This document shows positions 34,812 through 45,842 of a stretch of 47,722 bases of DNA, piece by piece (within the stretch, counting starts at the first letter, position 1; every line of letters begins with the position of its first letter). Below the pieces are notes generated by a model, which saw nothing but the letters and a program-made list of their open reading frames with translations, made no database searches and was not told the DNA's origin. The DNA is from Pseudomonadota bacterium. GTDB lineage: Bacteria; Pseudomonadota; Gammaproteobacteria; Steroidobacterales; Steroidobacteraceae. Location: assembly GCA_021808035.1 (NCBI GenBank), contig JAKBCG010000001.1, positions 1-47,722 of the forward strand, read 5' to 3'. A program made the position numbers and the translations under genes.

Positions 34812-35031
34812 GGAATCGGGAACCGCTTTGATCGGTGCGATACCCGGGCGCCGTGGCGCGCGCGCGACCCCCGTCAGCCCTCGGGACATGCCGCGGAGAC
34901 GTGAAAAAAAACTATTTTTACTGCACCGGCCGGGCGTCCGACCAGCCCGGGTTGGCTTGGGCGCACCGCCAGCGCGTGGTGACCCAGGGCATGGTGGCGG
35001 CTGCATCGGCAGCATGCCAGCCGCCGGATCG

Positions 35032-35059
35032 TTGTCGATTCCTCAACGATCGTTAAAAT
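35032..35059 (+). promoter_or_regulatory. predicted promoter and operator of the tetR gene
   Basis: TTGTCG (35032-35037), 16 bases, then TAAAAT (35054-35059). The perfect ten-base palindrome AACGATCGTT (35045-35054) fills the spacer and touches the -10, the usual place for an autorepressor site. Confidence 0.5.
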
Positions 35060-35209
35060 TTACCGCTCCGGCCGCGGATGCCCGGGAGCGAGCTCCGAAC
35101 CGCGTGCTCACATGGTGGCAGGTCCGCCCGTACCGTCGCCCCTCGGCGAAGGATCGTGCTATTTTCGCGCGAATCCCACGTGCTCGATGAGTCGGTTCCA
35201 GATCCTATC

Positions 35210-35932
35210 GTGACCCAGATCGACCCCAAGTCGCCGGCGAAACCCCGCCAACGGAAGTCGAGCCGTCCCACGTCATCGCCGGCGGATATCCGGCCGAAGG
35301 CACCCGCCAGGCTCCTGGATGCGGCGGAAACGCTGTTCGCGCAACGCGGCTTCCATGGCGTCACGACGCGCCAGGTCGCGGCGGCGGCGGGTGTCGACGT
35401 TGCATTGATCTACTATCACTTCGAAAGCAAATCCGGTCTGTTCGACGCGGTTCTCGAACGCCGCGCACGTCCGCTGGTCGCCGCTCGCCGCGAATCGTTG
35501 CGCGACTACGTCGCGGGTGCCCGCGTGGTCACGGTGGAGGGTGCGGTGGCCGCATTCATCAATCCGATGATCGACTTTTCACTCCACGGGGATCCGGGGT
35601 GGAAGCGATACTTCGCGCTGGTCGCGCAGATCGACAATACCCCTTGGGGCGGCGAGATCATTCATCGATATTTCGACGACAACGTGCAAGAGTTGATCGA
35701 CGTCCTGCAGTGCGCCCTGCCGGGCAGTCCCAAGCGTGAACTGTATTGGGCATACAATTTCCTCGCGGGCTCGATGATGCTGGCGTTGTCCGGCACGGAG
35801 CGGGTCGACCGGCTTTCCGCGGGGCTGTGTCGTGCGAAGGACCTGGAGGCCGTGCGCCTGCGTTTGCTGAATTACTGCGCCGGTGGCTTCCTGGCCATGG
35901 TCACCGCCGAACGCCTGAGCGGCCGCGCCTAG
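35210..35932 (+). CDS. TetR/AcrR family transcriptional regulator
   Basis: Predicted dimeric repressor of about 240 residues. After a basic, disordered N-terminus (PKSPAKPRQRKSSRPTSS) comes the helix-turn-helix: ARLLDAAETLFAQRGFHGVT then TRQVAAAAGVDVALIYYHFE and SKSGLFDAVLERR. The C-terminal ligand domain includes FINPMIDFSLHGDPGWKRYF and an amphipathic dimer region. The start is uncertain: GTG at 35210 is used; GTG 35180 and ATG 35078 are also in frame, none with a clear ribosome binding site. It is divergent from the receptor operon and most likely controls it and itself through the two palindromes. The inducer is unknown. Confidence 0.88.
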   Translation: MTQIDPKSPAKPRQRKSSRPTSSPADIRPKAPARLLDAAETLFAQRGFHGVTTRQVAAAAGVDVALIYYHFESKSGLFDAVLERRARPLVAARRESLRDYVAGARVVTVEGAVAAFINPMIDFSLHGDPGWKRYFALVAQIDNTPWGGEIIHRYFDDNVQELIDVLQCALPGSPKRELYWAYNFLAGSMMLALSGTERVDRLSAGLCRAKDLEAVRLRLLNYCAGGFLAMVTAERLSGRA

Positions 35933-36016
35933 CAGCGGCGCCACGGCGACCCGGGCCGCTGTCCACGCGCGACGCCGGCCACCGCCCAACGCCCATCGCA
36001 ACGGAGAGAACCCGCC

Positions 36017-36919
36017 TTGTCGAACACCATCGAATCGCAATTCCATCGATCCGCGGACAACCTGCGCCTGCACGTGCGCCAGTACCCGGGGCCGAACCCG
36101 ACGGCGCCGACCGTGCTTTGTCTTCACGGCCTGATGCGCAACGCCTGCGACTTCGAGGACCTGGCGGTCCATCTGCAAGCGCGCTACCGGATACTCGCCC
36201 CGGACTTGCGCGGCCGAGGCCTGTCCGACCGCGATCCGCGGCCGCAGAACTATCAACCGCCGGTGTACCTGGAGGACCTCCGACCGATCTTCGCCGAGGC
36301 CGCGGAGCACGGGCCGTACGCGATCATCGGCACGTCGCTCGGCGGCATTCTGGCCATGGTGCACGCCGCGAGCCGGCCGGCGCGCCTCGCCGGGATCGTG
36401 CTGAACGACATCGGTCCCGCGCTCGATCCGGCGGGCGTCGAGCGGATCAAGGGCTATGCCGGCCGCTCGCCGCCGCCACGCGACTGGCCGGAGGCGATCG
36501 CACAGATGCGCGCGGCCTATGCGGTCGCCTGGCCGGATTTGCCGCCGGATCGCTGGGAGAGGCTCGCGCGCCGCTCCTACATCGAGGACGCGCCGGGCGC
36601 GCTGCGGGCCGCCGCCGACCCCGCGATCGGCGAGGCGATGCGCGCCGCGCCGGCCGCGCCGCTCGACCTGTGGATGCAGTGGCAAGCGCTCGCGGATTTG
36701 CCGGTGCTCGCGCTGCGCGGAGCGCTATCCGACCTGCTGAGTCCCGCGATCCTCGAGCGCATGCTCGAACTGAAGCACGATCTCGAGATCCGGGTGGTCG
36801 CGAACCGCGGCCACGTCCCGCTGCTCGACGAACCGGAATCGCTGCACGCGATCGAGCGCTTCCTCGAGCGCGCCTTCGGCGCACCGCGCGCGGCTATTTG
36901 CGCCACAGCGCCGGCGTGA
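36017..36919 (+). CDS. alpha/beta hydrolase
   Basis: Hydrolase of 300 residues, no signal peptide. The oxyanion region is LCLHGLMRNACDFEDLA, LAPDLRGRGLSDRDPR is typical, the nucleophile elbow is IIGTSLGGILA with a G-x-S-x-G serine, and the late VVANRGHVPLLDEPE gives the His. The start is TTG at 36017, chosen because GGAGAG lies eight bases upstream and the family N-terminus begins there; ATG codons downstream would truncate the fold. It is 84 bases after the TetR gene in the same direction and may belong to the same regulated cluster as a second esterase. The end overlaps the convergent trkH by 26 bases. Confidence 0.88.
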   Translation: MSNTIESQFHRSADNLRLHVRQYPGPNPTAPTVLCLHGLMRNACDFEDLAVHLQARYRILAPDLRGRGLSDRDPRPQNYQPPVYLEDLRPIFAEAAEHGPYAIIGTSLGGILAMVHAASRPARLAGIVLNDIGPALDPAGVERIKGYAGRSPPPRDWPEAIAQMRAAYAVAWPDLPPDRWERLARRSYIEDAPGALRAAADPAIGEAMRAAPAAPLDLWMQWQALADLPVLALRGALSDLLSPAILERMLELKHDLEIRVVANRGHVPLLDEPESLHAIERFLERAFGAPRAAICATAPA

Positions 36920-38351
36920 ACAGCACGAGGATCGTGAACACCTCGAGCCGGCCGAGCAACATCGCGATGGAGCAGATCCAGGTCTGGAAGTCGTTCAGCA
37001 CGCTGTAATTGCTGTCCGGGCCGACGAGCCCAAGGCCCGGGCCGACGTTGTTGATGCACGCGATGATCGCCGACAGCGAGGTCGTGAAATCGAGGCCGCT
37101 CGCGAGCTCGATGAACACCAGCGTCACGAGGCTCATGAAATACAGGAACACGAAGCCGAGCACCGCGAACACCACGCGATTCGCGATCACCGTGCCGCCG
37201 ATCTTCAACGGCCTCACCAGGTTCGGGTGCACCAGGTGCTCGAGCTCGCGGTTCGCCTGCTTCGCGAGGATCAGCGTGCGGATCATCTTGATGCCGCCGC
37301 CGGTCGACCCCGAGCTCGCGACCACGCAGGACAGGAACAGCATGAACATCGGCGCGAACACCGGCCAGCGCGAATAATCCTGCGTGTGCAGTCCGCTGTC
37401 CGTCGCGATCGACACCACGTTGAAGGTCGCCTCGCGCAGCGCCGTCACGAAGCTCGGATAGGTTCCCTTCGCGAACAGGTACACCGCGATCCCGAACGAG
37501 CTGGCCACGAGCACGCCGACGGTCGCCTTCGCCTCCGAGTCGCGCAGGTACGCGCGCAGCCCGCGCTGCCTCCACGCTTGGTAATGGGTCGCGAAGTTCA
37601 GCGCGGCGAGCACCTCGAAAACGACCAGCACCATCTCGATCGGCACCGAGTTGAAGTGCCCGACGTTGTCGTCGTAGGTCGAGAAGCCGCCGAGGGACAG
37701 CGCCGAGAAGCCGTGACAGACGGCGTCGAACCACCCCATCCCGACGAGCCGCAGCGACAGGATGCACGCGAGCGTGAGGCCCGCGTACACCGTCCATAGG
37801 AGCTTCGCGGACTGGCCGATCCGCGGCGTGAGCTTCGCGTCCTTCATCGGACCGGGCATCTCGGCGCGATAGATCTGCATCCCACCGACGCCGAGCATCG
37901 GCAGGATCGCGACCGCCAGCACGATGATGCCCATCCCGCCGAGCCAGCTGAGTAGGCAGCGCCACAGGTTGATCGACCGCGGCAGGTACTGCAGTCCCGA
38001 CAGAACGGTGCCACCGGACGTCGTGAGCCCCGACGCCGCCTCGAAGTAGGCGTGCGTGAAGTCGATCGGCAGGTAGTGCCACAACGGGAAGCCCGCGACC
38101 GCCGGCAGCGCGATCCAGGTCAATGCGACCAGCACCAGGCCGTCGCGCGTCTTCAGCTCGCGCTTGTAGCGCCGCGTCGCGATCCACAAGGCCGCGCCGA
38201 TCGCGAAGGTCGCGACCGCCGACAGCGCGAACGATCCGAGCGCGAGGTCCTGTCCCCAGATCGCGAGCAGCAGCGGCGCGAGCATCGTCGCGGCGAATCC
38301 CATGATCACCAGCGCGAAGACGTGCGCGACCGGGAGGATCGTCTGCTTCAC
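36894..38351 (-). CDS. trkH: Trk potassium uptake system membrane protein TrkH
   Basis: Potassium-translocating subunit of the Trk system, 485 residues with four repeated M1-P-M2 units. Pore-loop segments with filter glycines are visible (AASGLTTSGGTVLSGL, HGFSALSLGGFSTYDD, SSGSTGGGIKMIRTL and AIIACINNVGPGLGLVG). The GTG start at 38351 overlaps the trkA stop (GTGA), so channel and regulator are made together. The C-terminus ends in FTPALWRK. Potassium uptake is coupled to the proton gradient and gated by TrkA. Confidence 0.96.
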   Translation of the reverse strand: MKQTILPVAHVFALVIMGFAATMLAPLLLAIWGQDLALGSFALSAVATFAIGAALWIATRRYKRELKTRDGLVLVALTWIALPAVAGFPLWHYLPIDFTHAYFEAASGLTTSGGTVLSGLQYLPRSINLWRCLLSWLGGMGIIVLAVAILPMLGVGGMQIYRAEMPGPMKDAKLTPRIGQSAKLLWTVYAGLTLACILSLRLVGMGWFDAVCHGFSALSLGGFSTYDDNVGHFNSVPIEMVLVVFEVLAALNFATHYQAWRQRGLRAYLRDSEAKATVGVLVASSFGIAVYLFAKGTYPSFVTALREATFNVVSIATDSGLHTQDYSRWPVFAPMFMLFLSCVVASSGSTGGGIKMIRTLILAKQANRELEHLVHPNLVRPLKIGGTVIANRVVFAVLGFVFLYFMSLVTLVFIELASGLDFTTSLSAIIACINNVGPGLGLVGPDSNYSVLNDFQTWICSIAMLLGRLEVFTILVLFTPALWRK

Positions 38352-39724
38352 AGGAACGAGGTCGAGCCTTGGAAGAGTTTCTCGACCGCGTCCATGTGGC
38401 GGCGGTCGGTCAGGAACAGGATCAGGTGGTCGTCCGGCTGGATCGTCGTGTCGTGATGCGCGATGATCACGTCCTCGCCGCGCACCACCGCGCCGAGCGT
38501 CGTGCCCTCCGGCAAGGCGATCTCCTCGATGCGCCGGCCGATCACGCGCGAGCTGTCGGCGTCACCGTGGACGACCACTTCGAGCGCCTCGGCCGCGCCG
38601 CGCCGCAGCGCATGCACCCGCACGACGTCGCCGTGGCGCACGTGGGCGAGCAGCGAACCGATCGTGACCGTCTGCGGCGAGATCGCGATGTCGATGGACC
38701 CGCTCTCGATCAGCTCCGAATACGACGGCTTGTTGATCAGCGCCATCACCTTGTGTGCGCCGAGCCGTTTCGCGAGCATCGCGGAGAGTATGTTCGCCTC
38801 CTCGGAGTTCGTCAGCGCCGCGAACACGTCGGCGCTGTCGATGTTCTCCTCCAGCAGCAGATCCTCGTCGGCCGCGTCGCCGTGCAGCACGGTGGTGCTC
38901 TTGAGCTGCTCCGAGACGCGCCGCGCGCGCTTGCCGTCGCGCTCGATCAGCTTGACCTGGTTCTTGTCCTCGAGCTCGCTCGCAAGCCGGTAGCCGATGT
39001 TGCCGCCGCCCGCGATCACGACCCGCCGCGCGGGCGCCTCCTCCCGGCGCAGCTCGCGCATCACGACGCGGATGTCGTCACGGGCCGCGAGGAAGAAGAC
39101 CTCGTCGCCATCCTCGATCACGGTGGTGCCTTCCGGCTTGATGCTCTTGCCGGCGCGGTAGATCGCCGCGACGCGCGCCTCCTTCGTCGGGATGTGCTCG
39201 CGCAGCGTCTTCAAGGCCTGGCCGACCAAGGGTCCGCCCTGCAGCGCGCGGATTCCGACGAGGCGCACGCGTCCGTCGGCGAAATCGAGGACCTGCAGCG
39301 CGCCGGGGTAGCGGATCAGGCGCGCGACGTGCTCCGTGACGAGCTGCTCGGGGCTGATCCACAGATCCACCGCGATGCCCTGCTCGCCGAACAGCCGGTC
39401 CCGCTCGGTGAAATCCGCCGAGCGCACCCGCGCGATCTTCTTCGGGGTGCGGTACAAGGTCCACGCGATGTGGCACGCGAGCATGTTCACTTCGTCGCTG
39501 TTGGTCAGCGCGACGAGCACGTCCGTGCTCGCGATTCCCGCCGCCTCGAGGATTCGCGGGCTCGCCGCGTTGCCGCTGACCGAACGGATGTCGAGGCGGT
39601 CCTGCAGATCGCGCAGCACCTCCTCGTCCGAGTCGATCACGGTGACGTCGTTCGCCTCCTCGCGCGACAGATGGTAGGCGAAGGTCCGGCCGACCTGGCC
39701 GGCCCCGAGTATGATGATCTTCAC
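38348..39724 (-). CDS. trkA: Trk system potassium uptake protein TrkA
   Basis: Cytoplasmic gating ring subunit binding NAD(H) and ATP, 458 residues. Two Rossmann RCK-N domains are evident, the first with MKIIILGAGQVGRTFAYHLS at the start and the second with RRVVIAGGGNIGYRLASELE near the middle; each is followed by an RCK-C domain (REHIPTKEARVAAIYRAGKS; EIALPEGTTLGAVVRG). The start codon is GTG at 39724. It overlaps trkH by four bases. The trkA-trkH pair close to the origin is common in this group. Confidence 0.96.
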   Translation of the reverse strand: MKIIILGAGQVGRTFAYHLSREEANDVTVIDSDEEVLRDLQDRLDIRSVSGNAASPRILEAAGIASTDVLVALTNSDEVNMLACHIAWTLYRTPKKIARVRSADFTERDRLFGEQGIAVDLWISPEQLVTEHVARLIRYPGALQVLDFADGRVRLVGIRALQGGPLVGQALKTLREHIPTKEARVAAIYRAGKSIKPEGTTVIEDGDEVFFLAARDDIRVVMRELRREEAPARRVVIAGGGNIGYRLASELEDKNQVKLIERDGKRARRVSEQLKSTTVLHGDAADEDLLLEENIDSADVFAALTNSEEANILSAMLAKRLGAHKVMALINKPSYSELIESGSIDIAISPQTVTIGSLLAHVRHGDVVRVHALRRGAAEALEVVVHGDADSSRVIGRRIEEIALPEGTTLGAVVRGEDVIIAHHDTTIQPDDHLILFLTDRRHMDAVEKLFQGSTSFL

Positions 39725-39754
39725 GGCGCGGTCAGCTCCCCGGTCGCGGGCCGT

Positions 39755-41905
<2,151 letters not shown>

Positions 41906-41968
41906 CAGGGCGGGAATTGTACTGTAACCGGCGTGAGCACCGCCGCGCGTCGCGTCGGCGGCCGCGGA

Positions 41969-43042
41969 TCAGTCCGTCGGCGTGCCCCGCGACCGGGCTT
42001 CTTCGGCGAAAAGGACCAGTGACAGCGTGAGCGAGAGGATGATCGGCCCGGCAATGATCCCGATCGGTCCGAACGCCGAGATTCCGCCGAGCACGCCGAT
42101 GAAGACGACCAGCGCGGACACCGGCCCCCGGCCCGAAATCAACATCGGCTTCAGCACGTTGTCGATGCTCGAGAGCATGAGTCCCCAGATCGACATGAAG
42201 ATCCCGTAGCCCCAGCGCCCATCCACGAACAGCCACAGCGCGGCGGGCATCCACACGAGCGCCGTTCCGCCGAGCGGGAGCATCGCGAGCAGCGCGCCGA
42301 GCACGCCGAACACGACCGGCGATGCGAGATCGGCGATCGCGAATCCGACGCCGAGAACGATCCCCTGGACGATCGCGGTCATCGTCGTCCCGTAGACGAT
42401 CGCGCGGGTGACGCCGCCCAGGCGTTCGAGGAGCCGCTCCTCGTGCGCGGGATCGAGCGGGATCCAGGCGCGGACGCGCGCGATCATCGCGTCGCCATCG
42501 CGCAGGAAGAAGAACAGCAGCACGAGCATCAGCGCGATCCCGAAGAGTGAACTGACCGCGCCGAGGAAGAAGGAACCACCAAGACCGGCGGCGCGCTGCA
42601 GCGTTTCGCGCGCGCCGGAGACCATCCAGCTGCGCACCTCCTCGCCGGAGAACAGCCCGTGGGCGGCGAACCAGTCGTAGATCCGCGCGGCAGTCGGAAA
42701 CTGCCGCAGATCGCCGGTCGACAGCGGCGCGAAGTGCGGCGCGATCGCTTCGATCCGCTGCAGCAGCGCGGAGATCTGCGCGACGAACGCGATCGACAGC
42801 GCCGACAGCGGCAGCAGCACTCCGACGGGAGCGAGCACGGTCAGAACCCCGGCCGCGAGGCCCGCGCGGCCGCGCAGCCGGCGGCGCAGTCGGTGGTTCA
42901 GCGGAAACAGCAGGAACGCGAGCACCGCCGCCCAGGCCATCGGCGTCACGAACGGCGCGAAGATCCGCCACAGCGCGACCCCGAGCAGGCCTGCGACGGC
43001 GAGCGCGACGACGCGCGGATAGAACGCGGAAGCGGCCGGCAT
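41969..43042 (-). CDS. AI-2E family transporter
   Basis: Membrane protein of 357 residues with about eight helices, of the AI-2E/PerM/YdiK exporter family. Seen: ALWRIFAPFVTPMAWAAVLA at the N-terminus, a soluble loop with AIAPHFAPLSTGDL, ALMLVLLFFFLRDGDAMIAR, TAIVQGIVLGVGFAIADLAS, the conserved SSIDNVLKPMLISGRG and LGGISAFGPIGIIAGPIILS. Members export diverse small molecules or ions, and only a few affect autoinducer-2; the substrate is unknown. It lies 63 bases upstream of uvrD on the same strand. Start ATG at 43042. Confidence 0.92.
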   Translation of the reverse strand: MPAASAFYPRVVALAVAGLLGVALWRIFAPFVTPMAWAAVLAFLLFPLNHRLRRRLRGRAGLAAGVLTVLAPVGVLLPLSALSIAFVAQISALLQRIEAIAPHFAPLSTGDLRQFPTAARIYDWFAAHGLFSGEEVRSWMVSGARETLQRAAGLGGSFFLGAVSSLFGIALMLVLLFFFLRDGDAMIARVRAWIPLDPAHEERLLERLGGVTRAIVYGTTMTAIVQGIVLGVGFAIADLASPVVFGVLGALLAMLPLGGTALVWMPAALWLFVDGRWGYGIFMSIWGLMLSSIDNVLKPMLISGRGPVSALVVFIGVLGGISAFGPIGIIAGPIILSLTLSLVLFAEEARSRGTPTD

Positions 43043-43141
43043 TGACGCATCCTAGCACCGGGATGCCGCCACGGGTCCGGACCGGGTACCATCGCGGCAC
43101 GCGCGACGGATCGCCGGCGCGGGCACGACGGGGGTGGAGCG

Positions 43142-43606
43142 ATGGTCGAGATCCAGGTCAATGGCCGGACGTTGCGGGTCGACGCGGCGCCGGATACGCC
43201 GCTGTTGTGGGTGTTGCGCGACCACTTGAACCTCACGGGGACGAAGTACGGCTGCGGTCGCGCGCTCTGCGGCGCATGTACGGTGCACCTCGACGGCGTC
43301 GCCGTACGTTCCTGCGTGCTGCCGGTCGGCGACGTCGGCCGGCGCGCCGTGACGACGATCGAGGGTTTGGCGCCGGATCGCTCCGACCCGGTGCAGCGCG
43401 CGTGGATCGAGCTCGACGTACCGCAGTGCGGGTACTGTCAGTCGGGGCAGATCATGGCGGCGGCGGCGCTCCTGCGCCTGCATCCGGCCCCGTCCGACGC
43501 CGACATCGACGCGGCGATGGCTGGCAACCTCTGTCGTTGCGGGACGTACGCGCGGATCCGCCATGCGGTGCATCGTGCGGCCGAGCTCGCGCGCGGGGAG
43601 GGTTGA
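43142..43606 (+). CDS. (2Fe-2S)-binding subunit of a molybdenum hydroxylase (IorA type)
   Basis: Electron-transfer subunit of 154 residues. All eight cluster cysteines are present: Cys38, 43, 46 and 58 in the plant-ferredoxin-like N-terminal domain (KYGCGRALCGACTVHL) and Cys96, 99, 131 and 133 in the helical domain (PQCGYCQSGQIM; GNLCRCGTYARIRHAV). It pairs with the molybdopterin subunit starting five bases after its stop. The order small-large without an FAD subunit matches isoquinoline 1-oxidoreductase and periplasmic aldehyde dehydrogenase types. ATG start with GGAGCG upstream. Confidence 0.95.
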   Translation: MVEIQVNGRTLRVDAAPDTPLLWVLRDHLNLTGTKYGCGRALCGACTVHLDGVAVRSCVLPVGDVGRRAVTTIEGLAPDRSDPVQRAWIELDVPQCGYCQSGQIMAAAALLRLHPAPSDADIDAAMAGNLCRCGTYARIRHAVHRAAELARGEG

Positions 43607-43610
43607 AGCG

Positions 43611-45842
43611 ATGGCGACCGAGAACGATCGCGCGACCGGCGCGGCTCCGGTACGGTGGACTCGCCGCGACTTCATGGGTTCGGCGTTGTCCGCGGGCGGC
43701 TTGGTGATCGCGATGAACCTGCCGTTGCCCGCGAAGGCGGCGACGAGGTCGGGCCGCGCGCCCGCCCAATTGAACGCATGGCTGCGGATCGCGCCGGACG
43801 ACACCATCACGATCCTCGTCGATCGCTCCGAGATGGGTCAGGGCGTCTATACCGCGCTGCCGACCCTGATCGCCGAGGAGTTGGAGATCGAGCTCGATCG
43901 CGTCGCGATCGTCGCCGCGCCGGTCGGTGACGCGTACTTCAACGCGGCGAACGTCGGTCAGGTCACGGGCACGAGCAACAGCGTCCAGGATGCCTGGGTC
44001 AAGTTGCGGACGGCCGGCGCGCAGGCGCGCACGATGCTGGTCGCCGCTGCGGCGGCCCGCTGGGGCGTCGATCCGGGCGAATGCCGCGCGCGACATGGCG
44101 TGATCACCAACGCCGCCGGGGACCGGTTCACGTATGGCGCGGTCGCGGCGGACGCGGCACGGCTGCCGGTGCCTGCGCACGTCGCGTTGAAGCCGGCGAG
44201 CCAGTTCGAGTTGATCGGCCGCGACTTGCCCCGGACCGACACCCCGGCGAAGGTCGACGGGAGCGCGCAATTCGGGATCGACGTACGCCTGCCGGGAATG
44301 CTCTACGGCGCGCTCGCGCAGAGTCCCGTGCTCGGGGGCTGGCCCGATTCGGTCGATTCGACCGAGGCCGGGAAGATGCCCGGGGTCCGCCTGGTGCTCG
44401 CGCTGGACAGCGGCGTGCTGGTCGTCGCCGACCACTATTGGCAGGCGCTCGCCGCGCGTCGCGCGCTGCGGGTGCGCTGGAACCCCGGCCCGAACGCGAC
44501 GCTGGGGGATGCGGCGATCCGCGAGTCCCTGCGGCGCACCGAGGCCGGGGACCCGGGACTCGTCGCGCGCGCCGACGGCGACGCCGACGCCGCGTTGGGG
44601 CGCGCGGCGCGCACTCATTCGGCGGTCTACGAAGTGCCGCTGCTCGCGCACGCGACGATGGAGCCGATGAACTGCACCGCCGACGTGCGCGCCGACGGCT
44701 GCGACCTGTACGTCGGCACCCAGGTCCAGCAGCTGTCGCAGGCGGCCGCGGCGGTCGCCGCCGGCGTGCCGCCCGATCGGGTCCGGGTCCACACGACCTT
44801 TCTCGGCGGCGGCTTCGGCCGGCGCCTCGACGTCGATTTCATTCCGGCCGCTGTCGCCGGCTCGCATGCGCTCGGCAGGCCGGTCCAGGTGATCTGGACC
44901 CGCGAGGACGACATGACCCACGATACCTATCGCCCGCCCGCGGTCGAGCGGATCAGCGCCGGTTTCGACGCCGCGGGCAAGGTCGACGCGTTCAAGCTGC
45001 ACATCGTGAGCCCGTTGATCACCGCACGGATGTTCCCGCCGGTGACCGGCGTCGACCCCGAGGTCGTCGAGGCGGCGGTGAACTGCGCGTACGGCATACC
45101 GAATTTCCTGGTCACCTACACGCGCCAGGAGATCGGGATCAACGTCGGTTACATGCGCTCGGTCAGCCATGCGGCGAACTGTTTCGTGATCGAGAGCTTC
45201 GTCGACGAGCTCGCGGCGCTCGCGCGCAAGGACCCGTACGATTTCCGGATGGAACTGCTCGCGACCAAGCCGCGTCACCGCCGGGTACTCGAGACCGCTG
45301 CGCGGCTCGCCGGGTGGGGCAAGCCCGCACCCGGCCGGCATCTCGGGCTCGCGCTGATGGAAGGTTATGCGACGCGGATCGCCCAGGTCGCCGAGATCTC
45401 GGTCGACGGCGGTGTTCCGCGGGTCCACCGGATCGTCTGCGCGGTCGACTGCGGGCAGATGGTCAATCCTCGTATCGTCGAGTCCCAGATCGAGAGCGGG
45501 ATCGTATTCGGCCTGAGCGAGGCGCTCTGGGGCGAGATCACGATCGCGAACGGCGTGGTGCAGCAGACGAACTTCGACGGCTATCGGGTGTTGCGGGCGA
45601 ACGAGATGCCGCAGATCGTGGTCGAGCTCCTGCCGAGCGAGGAGCCGCCGGGAGGCATCGGCGAAGTGGCCGTGCCGCTCGTCGCCCCGGCGGTGTGCAA
45701 CGCGTGGTTCGCAGCGACCGGTGAGCGGGTGCGTTCGCTCCCGCTCCTTTCGGGCCGCGCGGCGGCCGCGGCCGCCGTCAGACGCGGATCAGGAAATAAT
45801 GATCGAGGATCAGCGCCGCGAACAACAGCATCAGATAAGTGA
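43611..45842 (+). CDS. molybdopterin-binding subunit of a xanthine dehydrogenase-family enzyme (IorB type)
   Basis: Catalytic subunit of 743 residues binding the molybdenum cofactor. A twin-arginine leader is visible (WTRRDFMGSALSAGG, Arg18-Arg19), so export through Tat is expected. Cofactor-region blocks: DRSEMGQGVYTALPTLIAEE, GQVTGTSNSVQDAWVKLR, FLGGGFGRRLDVDF, MRSVSHAANCFVIESFVDEL and the C-terminal GEVAVPLVAPAVCNAWFAAT with the probable catalytic Glu. It is the IorB/CoxL-like type that donates electrons outward, often to cytochrome c; no cytochrome gene follows. The substrate may be an N-heterocycle or aldehyde. The last ~30 residues look unconserved and overlap the convergent cyoE by 65 bases. 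Confidence 0.93.
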   Translation: MATENDRATGAAPVRWTRRDFMGSALSAGGLVIAMNLPLPAKAATRSGRAPAQLNAWLRIAPDDTITILVDRSEMGQGVYTALPTLIAEELEIELDRVAIVAAPVGDAYFNAANVGQVTGTSNSVQDAWVKLRTAGAQARTMLVAAAAARWGVDPGECRARHGVITNAAGDRFTYGAVAADAARLPVPAHVALKPASQFELIGRDLPRTDTPAKVDGSAQFGIDVRLPGMLYGALAQSPVLGGWPDSVDSTEAGKMPGVRLVLALDSGVLVVADHYWQALAARRALRVRWNPGPNATLGDAAIRESLRRTEAGDPGLVARADGDADAALGRAARTHSAVYEVPLLAHATMEPMNCTADVRADGCDLYVGTQVQQLSQAAAAVAAGVPPDRVRVHTTFLGGGFGRRLDVDFIPAAVAGSHALGRPVQVIWTREDDMTHDTYRPPAVERISAGFDAAGKVDAFKLHIVSPLITARMFPPVTGVDPEVVEAAVNCAYGIPNFLVTYTRQEIGINVGYMRSVSHAANCFVIESFVDELAALARKDPYDFRMELLATKPRHRRVLETAARLAGWGKPAPGRHLGLALMEGYATRIAQVAEISVDGGVPRVHRIVCAVDCGQMVNPRIVESQIESGIVFGLSEALWGEITIANGVVQQTNFDGYRVLRANEMPQIVVELLPSEEPPGGIGEVAVPLVAPAVCNAWFAATGERVRSLPLLSGRAAAAAAVRRGSGNNDRGSAPRTTASDK

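Larger units (their letters stand above)
34708..35209. other. divergent receptor/TetR control region (about 500 bases, no gene)
   Basis: More AT-rich than the surroundings, with a direct repeat ACTATTTTT at 34762-34770 and 34911-34919 and an A-run/T-run segment at 34903-34919. It contains a predicted minus-strand promoter with an overlapping palindrome and a predicted plus-strand promoter with another palindrome. The middle part (34820-35030) shows no convincing reading frame. The right boundary depends on the TetR start. Confidence 0.65.
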
